This document shows, in pieces, positions 11,920 to 21,999 of a stretch of 64,000 bases of DNA. Made by a program: the position numbers and the translations under genes. The stretch comes from Viola odorata. Taxonomy: Eukaryota; Streptophyta; Magnoliopsida; Malpighiales; Violaceae. The stretch's first letter is position 1. Each line of letters starts with the position of its first letter. The stretch spans positions 41,165,105-41,229,104 of the forward strand of contig OY829542.1 of the NCBI GenBank assembly GCA_963691705.1, written 5' to 3'. Below the pieces are notes generated by a model. That model was not told where the DNA came from, did no database searches, and saw only the letters and a program-made list of their open reading frames with translations.

Positions 11920-12275
11920 GCTCGTTTTTTATTATTTTATCTCGTTTTTTCTATTTTTGCTCATTTTGTCTCGTTTTTCACCGCTCTTTTTTTTTTTACT
12001 GTTTTGGCTCTTTTTTTACCTTTTGCTAGTTTATCACCATTTTCTCTCGTTTTTTAGCGTGTTGGCTCTTTTTTTTTACTATTTTTGCTCATTTTTTACA
12101 ATTTTGCCTCTGTTTTTCACAATTTTTGTTCGTTTTTTACCATTTTAGCCCGTTTTTTCCATTTTACTTCATTTTTTACCATTTTTGCTTATTTTTTTAC
12201 CATTTTTGCTCTTTTTTACCATTTTTGTTTGTTTTTTATCATTTTGTTTCATTCCTTGCAATTTTTACCGTTTCT
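11920..12275. repeat. T-rich degenerate minisatellite, about 20-bp unit
   Basis: About 17 imperfect units with a core like TTTTTTACCATTTTTGCTC. Copies vary at two or three positions and in T-run length. Strand composition is extreme (almost only T and C on the plus strand). It yields artificial Phe/Leu-rich frames that are not genes. Confidence 0.8.
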
Positions 12276-12436
12276 TAACTTTAACTGAATATTCTTCCCC
12301 GTAGATCTAAAAAAAGAAAAATTCAAGCAATTTAAGCTTATATCTAGGGTCTAAAATAGTAGCTATCCCCATCAACTTATGAATCTCATTCTGGTACTAA
12401 TATTTTATTTTGGGTAATTTACGAGATAAAATAGTA

Positions 12437-12657
12437 CTCCCTCCGTTTTCGAATAATCGTCACTGGCTACTATTCATGCATGCGTTTCGAGGAGGCCGAA
12501 TGACTCACTATTTGACCCAAAAAGTTCCGTACTTTTTCTCGGACGTACGTTAGAAAAAAAGTACGGATTTTTTTGGGGTCAAATAGTGAGCCATTCGGCC
12601 TCCTCGAAACTCGTGCATGAATAGTAGCCAATGACGATTATTCGAAAACGGAGGGAG
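12437..12657. mobile_element. Stowaway-type MITE
   Basis: A 221-bp foldback with ends CTCCCTCCGTTTTCGAATAA and its inverse, flanked by TA on both sides (12435-12436, 12658-12659). The two arms pair along nearly their whole length, with a central loop around 12535-12555. CTCCCTCCGT plus TA target duplication is diagnostic of Stowaway (Tc1/mariner-derived) MITEs. Confidence 0.95.
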
Positions 12658-13017
12658 TAACAAATAGTAAAAAATTATAAAATTTGGTAAAATAAATTGT
12701 AACAAATATAGTAGAATCTAAAGCAATGAAAAAGAAAATTTAAATAATTTTGAATGGTCAAGGATACATTATATGTTTGATGCCTTGAAAAAGAAAATAA
12801 TTTATGAACAATATAAAACCCATTTATAAAAGATTAAGAAAAATATGAAAAGTGGATATGTAATTACTCATCTTGAGATCAAGATTATGTTTTTGTAATT
12901 TTTAATTTATTTTGTTCAAAGCATTACGGAAGAAGATTGAGTTTTTAAGTATGAAAGAAGAATTAAAAAGATGAGAGAGGGAGAGAAGAAAGGAGAGAGT
13001 CAACACCGTTACACTAA

Positions 13018-15598
13018 TGCTTTGTATGGGAATCAAAGTACACGGAGTAAAAGAGAGGAAATTTAATAAGGGAAAGGGAAGGGAAGGAGAGTAAGAGAAG
13101 TTTTAAAAAAGTTCCCTTGTATGACTGCATATTTTATATACAAGGGAAAAGGAAGTAAATTTTAATATTGGTGTATGGCAACACGGATGGAAAGGAAAGG
13201 AAATTTAATTATTTTTACCACTTTACCCTTATTGTCAATTCAGATTATTCTAATTAAATTTTTCATTTTTACCTTATGAAACACATAAGAAACAATCATC
13301 CAAAAATACTCTTTTACCTTATGAAACACATCAACAATCATCCAAAATGAAGATAAGACAAAACTTTAGGCAGAATTCATTCTAATAATGTTTAGTAGAT
13401 AGAATCTACAAATTGTCTCAAAAGATAACATGGAGCTATAATATCCACTATTAAAATCCAGCTAACAGAATAAAAAGGACAGCAAAACTTGAGAAACAGA
13501 CTCGAAGCACGGAATTGGGCAATGACTTCAATCTGATGTACCAAACATTTGGTGCATCAAATAATCCTTGCGCTCTGATACTGGACATCCAAAAAATTTC
13601 CTTACCCTTGTAGCCTCTTCTGTGAGAAAGTCATAGGCTTTATAGCGAACATGAGCCTCAACTCCAATTCTCAGCAGCTCTTCATACACTTCTTCCTCCG
13701 AATAAACACGCAACCGTGTTTTTTTTGCAATTTCATTCCCTTTTTCAAGTTGTTTAGCAACACTTTCAAGAGCAACGCTCACTTCCGAATAATCCTGTCG
13801 ACTGGTCTTTCGCTTTCGCTTTTGCTTATTTGGAGATGTCACCGAGTGACTTTCTGTATTAACTTGTGGAGTGGGAGTTAGATTTGGAGTCACTGGTTCA
13901 TTTTCATGTACATCGAAATCATCAAAATTCTCTAGAGAAAATTCTTGGCTAGCAACTCCACGATCAATGTCTTCAATATTATTGTTCATTGTCGGGGTAC
14001 CATCCTTCATTTTTGCCCAACGACTTGCTTTCTCCTTCGCAGTCTCAGCATAATCACCTGTTGCTCTATCTTTCGCATAAAGCGAAAGTAACTTATCGTA
14101 GTGAAGAATTTCAGCATTCATGAACTTCTTTGCATGAGGATGTGCCTGTAAAAGAATAAAATGAGAAGAGGCAAATATATTAAACAATTTCCTATAAATG
14201 TTATGCTAAAAATGTCATATTAAAATTTAAACGTGTTTTTACCTCGATTAATTTTTCCCAAACCTCAGGCTCTGCATCAAACTTTTTGGTTATAGGACTC
14301 CAAGAAAAACCACTTGTATGCTTGAAAATATCATAAAATTGTGTGAACTTTTTTTTTGATATACTTGATGCGGTTTTTCACATTTTCCTTGTCAACTTCA
14401 AGAACTCCTGTTTTTTCACGAACTTCTTTAACTACATCATTCAGCCCTTGAGTAGTAAAAATACCATCAATTTTTGCACCATTTCTGTCTTCGTACACAA
14501 GAGCGTCAATTAAAATTTCATCCATGTATTTTGTCCACCGCATTAAGTCTTTTTTTCCAACATCCTTCTCTTGTATTGCCATTATGTCTATTGCAAAACA
14601 TGTACAAAAAATCATATATAAGGGACCTATCTATATGGAAGTGTGCAGGTGTAGAACAGCTTATGAATTTTAGAAAGTAACAACTACCAAAAGAAGTCAG
14701 GAAGTAAACTATTCAATTAGTGCTAAGATTCATATAAAATAAAAGCCAATTACTGATAAATATTTCATTGCAACAACTCACAATAATCAGTTCTTCACAG
14801 TTTATATGACTGAATATTTTCGCAAGATTCTCTTAGCTGATCAACAGGACTAAGAAGCATTTTCCAATTAGTATTCATTTTTCGCATCGGAGGACAACCT
14901 ATCCAAGTATTAGGTGTTCTTCATATCTCTCTAAAAAAAAATACTTGTTTCAGCCGAATGAATAAAATTCACCTAACTTGGATATGTACTCGTTTTGGAA
15001 ACCCATCTATAAAAGTATATGTGTTGCAAATACGTAAAACAGTCTAGGTCTTCTATGATCATGTAATTGAGCCAAGGAACAAACAAATTTGAGTCATGGG
15101 ACATCAAAAATCAGATACAGCAGCAGGATTGACCAGGAAGATCATATAATCTTTTGTTACACAAGGCGTGTCTATCATATGGGAATGAATAAATAGAACA
15201 AATGCAAGATAAAAAATATAGGTGACCCAAAGACAGAAGGAAATACCTGGATATGAAGCTGCACAGATTACCTTCAGTAGGAGAAACACATAAATCGATT
15301 GGATACCATGGAGTAGAGATGGAAAAAGAAGCAGTTGTTATTGAAGAAAAGAAAACTCTGGAATAAAAAAACGTGAAAACCTGGCCAGGATAATATTGGA
15401 ATATTTTTTTATTTCCCTTTAGTTACTTCCTTTTCCTCCCATATGTGGGAGGAAATATTTTGTGGGCCCTGAAGGAAATTTTTACAACTTATTTACTCTG
15501 TATTCCCTTGCATTTTTTTTTCCCATACAAGGGAAATTTTAAAAATTTCCTTCCCTTCCCCTTCCTTACCCCTCTGATCCCTCTTCCCATACATAGGC
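13018..15598 (-). mobile_element. Harbinger-like element carrying only a Myb-like ORF
   Basis: Ends are tgctttGTATGGG at 13018 and its imperfect inverse cccatacataggc ending at 15598, each flanked by TAA (13015-13017, 15599-15601). Similarity of the two ends continues inward: ggaagggaaggga and ttcccttgtatg at 13075-13130, with their inverses at 15515-15575. A 3-bp TAA/TTA duplication fits PIF/Harbinger, and the single gene inside (13528-14582) belongs to the Myb/SANT-like family that accompanies Harbinger transposases. No DDE transposase is visible, so it would be non-autonomous. The element boundary call is inference from these three facts. Confidence 0.55.
13528..14582 (-). CDS. Myb/SANT-like DNA-binding protein (Harbinger ORF1 type), one frameshift
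   Basis: Two exons on the minus strand: 14582-14243 and 14145-13528, joined by a 97-bp intron (GT at 14242-14241, AG at 14147-14146) that keeps the frame at LIE/AHPHAKKF. The N-terminal half (RWTKYMDEILIDALV...GLNDVVKEV...VKNRIKYIK...FSWSPITKKF...WEKLIEAHPHAKKF) matches the plant Myb/SANT-like domain PF12776. The middle has a basic stretch KQKRKRKTSRQ, a likely nuclear signal. The C-terminus (EEEVYEELLRIGVE...RYKAYDFLTEEATRVRKFFG) is the conserved tail of these proteins. A run of nine A on the coding strand near 14352 puts the exon 1 end one base out of frame, which is either a real frameshift or a homopolymer error. The start at 14582 (MAIQEKDV) is chosen as the nearest ATG before the domain. 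Expected role: DNA-binding partner of a Harbinger transposase, or a domesticated relative. Confidence 0.75.
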
Positions 15599-15631
15599 TA
15601 AGGGGAAAAAAATTCTTAGGAAGTTGAAATA

Positions 15632-15781
15632 AATGCGGGTATTTTGCGGGTATTGTGCGGGTACCATACCCAATTATACCCACAATTATAGATTCAGAAA
15701 TTATCTATACCCAAATCATACCCGCTCAAATGGATATGATTATGGGTTGGTATACGGGTATGGGTACCCATTGCCATCCCT
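15632..15781. mobile_element. hAT-like terminal fragment
   Basis: Tandem 'gcgggtat' words at 15632-15665, and the inverse of TAGGGATGGCAATGGGTACC at 15763-15781. This resembles the subterminal repeats and CAGGGATGGCAA-type ends of plant hAT elements. Only one end is recognisable and no 8-bp duplication could be paired, so it is probably truncated. Confidence 0.35.
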
Positions 15782-16116
15782 ACTCAAAGTTACTAAAAAG
15801 CTTGATTTCTTTGTGGGCAAGTTAAAGTTGTCTACTTGTTTGTCATTTGCCACTAATTACCAGTACAAACCAACTATACGTGGATTTTTTTGTGGAATAT
15901 TGAAAACAGACCGACCACGCCAACGGAGCTCCCTTTTCATGCTCTTTTTTTTTTAAATATATTATATTATTAAATTATCATTATAATATCATAAATCGTA
16001 AAAAACATAAATACTAACTAGTTTAACGTATTTTTTTTATAAAAATGTATTGCATAAAACAAATTTAAGTAAAAAACACCAAAGTAAAATTTTAGTGCGG
16101 AAAAAAAGAGAAATTA
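15782..16116. other. Intergenic AT-rich; no gene seen
   Basis: No conserved protein or structured repeat was found; it has A/T homopolymers. Confidence 0.45.
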
Positions 16117-16118
16117 TA

Positions 16119-17554
16119 CTCCCTCCGTCAAAAAATATTTTACGTATTAGCCTAAAAACGTCAAAGCGGAAATAACTGACGCCTTTGTTAACTGTGTCGT
16201 CTTCGTCTGTATTTTTATATTTTTTTCCCTCGTACAACACGTCGTTTAGCAAAGAAACTACATGTCACGCAAGGGCTGAGAGGGAAACGAAATTTAAATG
16301 AAATAAACCTGGGCGGCAATTCAAAATTTCCATTGCAGAATTGAAACAGAGGCTCTAGACCTCTCACATCCATCTTCTCCCACGTCTCCTTCTCTCTCAC
16401 TTCTGTTTCTCTCTTGCTGAGAACAAATTAGGCAAAAATGGAGGGAATTTATTTTGAGAATTTTCAGTATGAAAGCTACTTTGAGTTTAATAACTCCGAT
16501 AATATGGTTGTGCCAGACTCTCTCGCGGTCGATGATGAGGAAATGGTTTTGTCCGAAGAAGAAAAGGTCATATCCGATGAAATAGTGGAAGACACGTATG
16601 ATAAAGATGAGAAAGACAGCTTGATTGAGGATGTGGGTGGGCAAAAAGAGAGTTCGCGGGTGAAGGTGAGTGAGGATGAATCGATTTCTGGGCTTACTGG
16701 TTCGGAGGAGCAGCTACTTTCAAGGGTTATTGATTTTTCCAATAGAGTAAAAAAGGTGAGGAAATAAAAACCTCTTTTGGATTTTGATGTAAATGAACTA
16801 CCGATGGTGGGGATATCTCCCTCTCTTTCTCCGATAGTTAACGAAAGTAGAGGTTTTGATTTGAATCAATTACCAACTGCTGATGATGATGAAGAAAAAC
16901 TAGCAATTGAAGAAGTTCATGAAGACAGAGATTTTGACCTCAACAAATTGCCATTGCCATTGACATTATTTGTTCCGAAAAAAGAAGTGGCACTGGATTT
17001 CAAATCCTCAAGCCCAGGCGAGTTCATTGTTGGGGATTATGGACTAACTGGCAATACATTAAGATCAAGCAATGGAAATTTCAGAGATTCTATTTTGGGT
17101 TGGAGGAGAAAAGGGGTTATCAAATTGAAATGGATGAAGTAAGAGGGAGACAAAATTTTGCAACCCATTTTCGAATTCAAAAGAAATGAGAATGTTTGGG
17201 ATGGAGGGAAATAAATTGCAATCGAAATTTGGCCAAAATTTTGGGGAAAAAAAATGGCGGGCTAGGGTTTGAGTTTCAATTGAAATTAGGAAGGGAATTT
17301 GATGGAGTTGTACACAAAGCTTCATTTGGACGCTTAAATGGGCTGGGAGATGAGAAAGAAAGAGACGAGCGGAAGAGTGAAGGAGAAGCTGAAGTTAGGA
17401 TTTGAATTTGGGCTAGTGTGAAAATGTAATAGTTGGAGCTGCACTAGCCCACGAACAAAAAAGACAAAAAGCTGGGTTGCATAGTAACGAGTCAGCTTTT
17501 CTTAAAATTCGTGATTCGTGGGTCGGCGTTAAGTTTTTTTTTTTACGAAGGGAG
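16119..17554 (+). mobile_element. Stowaway-ended element carrying an ORF
   Basis: The left end CTCCCTCCGTCAAAAAAT at 16119 and the right end (inverse CTCCCTTCGTAAAAAA) at 17554 are inverted, and each is flanked by TA (16117-16118, 17555-17556). Span is 1436 bp, much longer than the 221-bp MITE at 12437, and it encloses the DLNxLP ORF at 16438-17142. TIR identity beyond about 18 bp is weak, so two unrelated MITE ends flanking a gene is an alternative. Confidence 0.5.
16438..17142 (+). CDS. Acidic protein with three DLNxLP (EAR-type) motifs, one in-frame stop
   Basis: Not recognised as a known family. From ATG 16438 the frame runs 109 codons of Asp/Glu/Ser-rich sequence to a TAA at 16765-16767. 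It continues in the same frame with no further stop to 17142, for about 235 codons in total. The second part contains three spaced copies of a motif: FDVNELP (about 16783-16803), FDLNQLP (about 16855-16875) and FDLNKLP (about 16933-16953). DLNxxP is the plant EAR repression motif that recruits TOPLESS-type corepressors. No DNA-binding domain is visible. A CT-rich leader (16375-16430) precedes the start, as in plant 5' UTRs. The TAA may be a nonsense mutation, or may lie in an unrecognised intron (GGTGAGG just before it). A nuclear repression-related role is inference from the motif only. Confidence 0.55.
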
Positions 17555-17556
17555 TA

Positions 17557-17866
17557 CTACAAAAGGAGTCACTTCGAACGAAATAGGTTGACTCACGTAC
17601 CCATCGGATCGAATCTATCCTCATTCCCACCCCCATAGATAAGTGACAAAAAAAATTATCTTCACTTCAGACGTTGATTTCAAAAAATAATAATTAGTAT
17701 TATAATTATGTAATTTGCATTTTATTTTTCCATTAGGATAAGAAAGCGAAAATTCTTTCTAAATTATTCTTCCAAAAAGAATAATCAGTATTTTTAATTA
17801 TGGAATTCTTTCTAAAAAGATAAACCAGTCTACTAATACTTCCACTCTCTATTTTTATTCATTTCT

Positions 17867-17868
<2 letters not shown>
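17557..17868. other. Intergenic; no gene seen
   Basis: AT-rich sequence ahead of the dinucleotide repeat; nothing conserved was recognised. Confidence 0.45.

Positions 17869-17943
<75 letters not shown>
17869..17943. repeat. (AT)n microsatellite
   Basis: About 36 uninterrupted AT dinucleotides. Confidence 0.95.
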
Positions 17944-17945
<2 letters not shown>

Positions 17946-18431
17946 CAGATAAATAAGAGATTCGAAACTGAATTCTAATTTCTATTAGTAGTATTTTTGC
18001 CGCTGCCAATTAGCAAGATTATTATTAAATTAAATGCTCATTGACTCTAAATTATATATAGTACCCAATAACTTTAATTTCTAAGTTGACTCAAATAATA
18101 AAATATGACTAATCATTTTTGTTCGATTCTTTTTCACTATTATCTCACCGCTTCTTTGGTCATAGATGGAAACATTATTAATTGATTGCTAATGACAATT
18201 AACTATTTAATTAATTAGTAGTATACTAGTAGTACTACTAAATTTGCATTGTGGATAACACTGTTTCTCAATAGAAAAAACGAATCATGAAACTACAAGC
18301 TGTCAACCCATGTGCAGCTTTGCAATCTACAGTAAGTATTATTACCTAAGAGATTGTAAGTTAGATTAATATGTATCAAACCGACTTAAAGAAAATAGAA
18401 CTAATCATAACTCAATAGAATTTAAAAATAT
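17944..18431. other. Intergenic; no gene seen
   Basis: AT-rich, stops in all frames, with short ATTAATTA-type palindromes only. Confidence 0.45.
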
Positions 18432-18433
18432 TA

Positions 18434-19124
18434 CTCCCTCCGTCATTATATACATGACGCCCCAAGAGTAAAAACCCAAGCCCCTGATTAATTGACGCCT
18501 TTGGGTGTTGTTCCATAAAGTTTATAATTTTGGTCCTCAATCTTTTTTTTTAACCGAAAAGGCCCTTGCGTGACAAACCGTGTTATACACGAGACGGGCG
18601 TCATACGGGGTAAAAACAGAAACCAAAAAAATTAAAGGACCATATTTGAAATGCTTGCTGCACATGGACAGAAATGCGTCAGAAAAAGTTGGACCACACT
18701 CTCTCTCCTCCTCCGATTTCAAATGCGAAATAAAACGAGTTTGGTAGATCCGATCACGAAGGAGAACATAGATTCGGGCAAGAAATTACGAGACGAGCAG
18801 AACGTAGGTCACGGCGGCCGGAACGGAGCATGGACGCCCGCGCGTGTGGCGGCGCGTGGATTAGCGACGGAAGCTTCGTCGCGAGTGTGGCGGCGCGTGG
18901 AGGCTCCGATCAGCTTCGTTCCACCTGTGTCCGGCTCGAGACGGCCGTCCACTCCTTTCTATGGCGGCGGTGACAATAAAAAACGCTGATAAAGGGTGTA
19001 TTTTTCCGTTCAAAGTAAAAGAGAACAAATTTGTACGAAAACAATAACAAGGGACTGACATGAACAGTGACCCTTAAAAACTGTGTTTCTTTGTCTAGAG
19101 ACAGATAAAAAATGACGGAGGGAG
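18434..19124. mobile_element. Long Stowaway-ended element with GC-rich core
   Basis: Ends CTCCCTCCGTCATTAT (18434) and its inverse AAATGACGGAGGGAG (19124), flanked by TA at 18432-18433 and 19125-19126. Length is 691 bp. The interior at 18780-18970 is markedly GC-rich against its AT-rich surroundings and contains a near-repeat of gtgtggcggcgcgtgga (about 18844-18860 and 18886-18902). A 112-codon frame (18651-18989) crosses it but resembles no protein I know, so I do not call it a gene. Confidence 0.7.
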
Positions 19125-19220
19125 TAGATGATTTATAATTAATGAAACAACATTTATTTGATATAGCCATGTAGGAGATACTAGTGATAATTGAAAACAA
19201 GAAATAAGGAGAAAGGGAAT

Positions 19221-19232
19221 CCTTCTAGAAGG
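19221..19232. promoter_or_regulatory. Heat-shock-element-like palindrome
   Basis: CCTTCTAGAAGG contains TTCnnGAA, followed at the right spacing by a weak third unit (TTT). It lies about 360 bp upstream of the dnaJ 11-like start. Binding by heat shock factors is inference. Confidence 0.35.
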
Positions 19233-19484
19233 TTTTGTCCTATCCTATAACTTGCCGCGTCAGATCCCAACCAGCCAATAGAAAACAAGAAACTCCTGCG
19301 CTGTAAATTTAAAACCCACAGGCAGGCAACAAACCCAGCAGGCCCACCCACAGCATTTTTTTGTGTTATTCCTTATTCTAACTTTCCTTTCCTTGCTTTC
19401 ACAGTTCTGCGCCAAAAACAAATTCAGCAATAAATAACAATACTCAATAAAAATAAATAAATAAATCCCTCTCCTCTCCTTCGC

Positions 19485-19494
19485 CTTATATATA
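19485..19494 (+). promoter_or_regulatory. TATA box of the dnaJ 11-like gene
   Basis: CTTATATATA lies about 100 bp upstream of ATG 19590, followed by a CT-rich leader typical of plant 5' UTRs. Confidence 0.65.
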
Positions 19495-19589
19495 CATCTC
19501 TCCCTCCTCCATCCTCCCTTCCATCTTCCTTCCTCTCTTCTCAAAAATTATATTTCCCATTTTTACCTTCTAAACCTCACAATTCTTCA

Positions 19590-20036
19590 ATGTACGCAAA
19601 TCTCGCCCCTTCCTACTCCGTGTCACACCCCCGCTTCCCTCCCTGCTCCGCCGCCCGCCGCCGCGCCGCGCCTGTGAAAGCCGTGTCCGTGTCAACGCTG
19701 GCAGCCGAGTCAGCCACCGCAGGGAAAATTATCAGCTTGTACGAGATCCTGCGGGTGAAGCGAACGGCTTCTTTAAATGAGATAAAGACCGCGTATCGGA
19801 GCCTGGCGAAGCTCTACCATCCAGATGCGGTCATCCGTCAACACCACGACGATGAATCGGACGGCAAGGATTTCATCCAGATTCATAACGCTTACGAGAC
19901 TTTGTCAGATCCAGAGGCCAGAGCGACGTATGATTTGAGATTGGCGGTGGCGATTGGGAGTGATTGGAGTAGGAGGATGAGTTCTACTTCAGGGTATTAT
20001 CCGACCCGGAGATGGGAAACGGATCAGTGCTGGTAG
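19590..20036 (+). CDS. DNAJ11: Chaperone protein dnaJ 11-like, chloroplastic (J-domain protein)
   Basis: Intact single-exon gene of 148 codons. Residues 1 to about 40 are rich in Ser, Ala, Pro and Arg with almost no acidic residues, which fits a chloroplast transit peptide. Residues about 49-116 form a J domain: [20 protein letters not shown], the catalytic HPD at 77-79 (LYHPDA), and [14 protein letters not shown]. The HPD loop stimulates ATP hydrolysis by Hsp70, so the expected role is a stromal Hsp70 co-chaperone. The short C-terminus ends RRWETDQCW, the tail found in the small chloroplast dnaJ 11 proteins of Arabidopsis (ATJ11 type), and the length fits that family. The start is the first ATG after the TATA box and gives the transit peptide. 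This is the only clearly functional host gene in the window; its neighbours are small DNA transposons. Confidence 0.93.
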   Translation: MYANLAPSYSVSHPRFPPCSAARRRAAPVKAVSVSTLAAESATAGKIISLYEILRVKRTASLNEIKTAYRSLAKLYHPDAVIRQHHDDESDGKDFIQIHNAYETLSDPEARATYDLRLAVAIGSDWSRRMSSTSGYYPTRRWETDQCW

Positions 20037-20039
20037 CAG

Positions 20040-20604
20040 CGGGTAGGAAGTAAATGCGGCTATGTTCAATGAATCTGTTGTTGAACGAACGGAATGGTAG
20101 TTTAACAATTTCTTTTTTTTTCCTCTTTTTTGCCAATTCTTTTGGTTATTTAAACATGTCACGTTATGTGGCAATGTGAAGAGAGATTTTGACTTGGTAG
20201 GTGTACAACTTGTAAATTGTAAAACCTTTTTTTTCCCAAGACCAGACAATTTATGTAAATAGTAGCCTTTTTACAGTTTTACTTTCGTCTTCACTTTCTC
20301 ATTTAAGAAAAGAGAGAAAAACAAAAGTATGTCTGGGTTTTCAATGTTGATGGAAATAATATGTAATTAATTTTTTATTGTGGAAATGTAGATGGAAATA
20401 ATATATAATTTTATTTTTATTGTGGAAATATTGACGAACACTTGAAGAAGTATGTTGTGAACCAAATTTGTCCCATTTTTTTAAGTATACAATTTTTTAA
20501 TAAAGTGAACAAAGCTTAAAAAATAAATACTAATTAATTACATTATATAATAATTTATCCCTCTTATCTCCTCTAAACGCGTTTGGAAACTGAGCACACC
20601 AATT
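20040..20604. other. 3' flank of dnaJ gene, intergenic
   Basis: Two related AT-rich blocks ('gatggaaataatat.taatt..tttattgtggaaat' near 20349 and 20391) form a short tandem duplication of about 42 bp. No gene was seen. Confidence 0.5.
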
Positions 20605-20612
20605 AAAGCAAT

Positions 20613-21182
20613 AAGGGGTGGCAAAACGGTATCACCGGTCGGGTCACAGGACTAATTAAAATTATAAAATCAGTCTCGATCTCGACACATAAATTTTGAA
20701 GGGTTCAAGACTGGACCCGTGAAGAATTGGACCCGATTTCGTTTTTCTAAAATTTATTTTGGGTTAAAATTTTAGGTGCTTGTACTACCCAAAGTTATCA
20801 ATCTTGCAAAAACAACTTCATCTTTTAAACTACAATTCAATCCAATTCAAATCACAATTTAAGTCAATCAATAACATCAACTTAAAGTAATTTATAAGAA
20901 TAACATTAGAAAATAACAAAAAATATGAGAATTTTTTAGCCTTTCAAGCTAAACGATGTTATGATTAAAGAATAGTGAAACTAAAAGAAAACGAGATGCT
21001 AGGGATGAGATGGGATGGGATGAGGAGGTGAGTGAAATGTGAATAAAATGGGTTATTTCAATGGGTAACGAACATACTGTACAAGATAGGACGAGACAAT
21101 ACCGTATATAAAATTGATCCAAAAAATTGGTCCCGATTCCGTCGGCACCAGTACTAACGGAACAGGTCACAAGACACCCTTA
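20613..21182. mobile_element. Non-autonomous hAT-like element
   Basis: Starts AAGGGGTGGCAAAACGG at 20613 and ends in CACCCTTA at 21182, whose inverse TAAGGGTG pairs with the start. Both resemble the plant hAT end CAGGGGTGGCAAA. It is flanked by an 8-bp duplication with one change: AAAGCAAT (20605-20612) and AAAGCGAT (21183-21190). Length is 570 bp; no transposase. Confidence 0.65.
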
Positions 21183-21190
21183 AAAGCGAT

Positions 21191-21574
21191 TTGGTTGCTT
21201 ACTTATTTTTACCAATATGCCCCTGGGTTATGTTTCTATTTACCATTGTTTGGGAGCCTAAACCATTCTCATAATTTTTCGCACATCCATCATCATGTCT
21301 TACTTTCCATTTTCAAGATTTGTTCCCTCTCAAAACCCAACTCGCCCTCCCCTTCGTTCTTCCATCTTTTCCTTCCTATTTTCTTGAACAAAGATCTTTC
21401 TCCAACCAAATCTGTACTCCTAATGCGAGATCTGACCAGCCATCGGTCAATCAAATAAAGTCATTTTGATGCCCCAATGTAGCAAGCGCGTGAACTCACG
21501 TTTGAAGCCACCACCACCACTAGCGTGCTCACACAAGAAGTGAAGCAGCTAACTTTAAGGTTGTTTCTTGATTT
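21191..21574. other. Intergenic, possible leader sequence
   Basis: CT-rich plus-strand sequence (21290-21420) resembles a plant 5' UTR, but it has no supportable coding sequence before the MULE begins at 21575. Confidence 0.35.
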
Positions 21575-21833
21575 GGCAAAAAGGGGTTAGGGGACCCTGG
21601 ACTCTGGCGTTTTATTTAATGGGAACCCTCAACTATTTTTTTATTTAATCACCCCCTTGACTTCTTTACATTTTGTTTAATCACAACCCTACCGTCATGT
21701 TTTGCTGATGTGGCACCATTATGTGCCTTGTCATGTGCTTACTGGATGCCACGTCAGCAACTTGCCACATAGGTCCGTCCACGTCTAGAAGCTTGCCACG
21801 TGTAAGTGGGCCCCACGACAGCCTAACCTTATT
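21575..21833 (+). repeat. MULE left terminal inverted repeat
   Basis: Inverse of 24624-24899; about 260 bp. Both arms share the 'actggatgccac', 'ggtccgtccacgtctagaag' and 'acgtgtaagtgggcccc' blocks. Confidence 0.9.
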
Positions 21834-21999
21834 CTTCTTCTACTTCTTCATTTGTCAACACCTAAACGACAACCCTAACCCTAACCTTCATCTCTTCTCT
21901 GCATCTTCTACTTCTTCTACTTCCATACCCAATCAAACACCTCACCTTCATATCTTCCCTCCCTTATCTCTTTTCCTTCCTCAATACCCTAACCTCCAT

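Noticed and set aside
11903..12288. Two Phe/Leu-rich plus-strand frames resembling membrane proteins
   Set aside because: Translation of the T-rich minisatellite.
18651..18989. 112-codon Arg/Gly-rich frame in the Stowaway-ended element
   Set aside because: No homology recognised, no leader or splice logic, and it runs through a GC-rich repeated word.
21721..21999. Upstream extension of the GRF frame
   Set aside because: It is TIR sequence of the MULE, repeated inverted at the other end; coding there is accidental.
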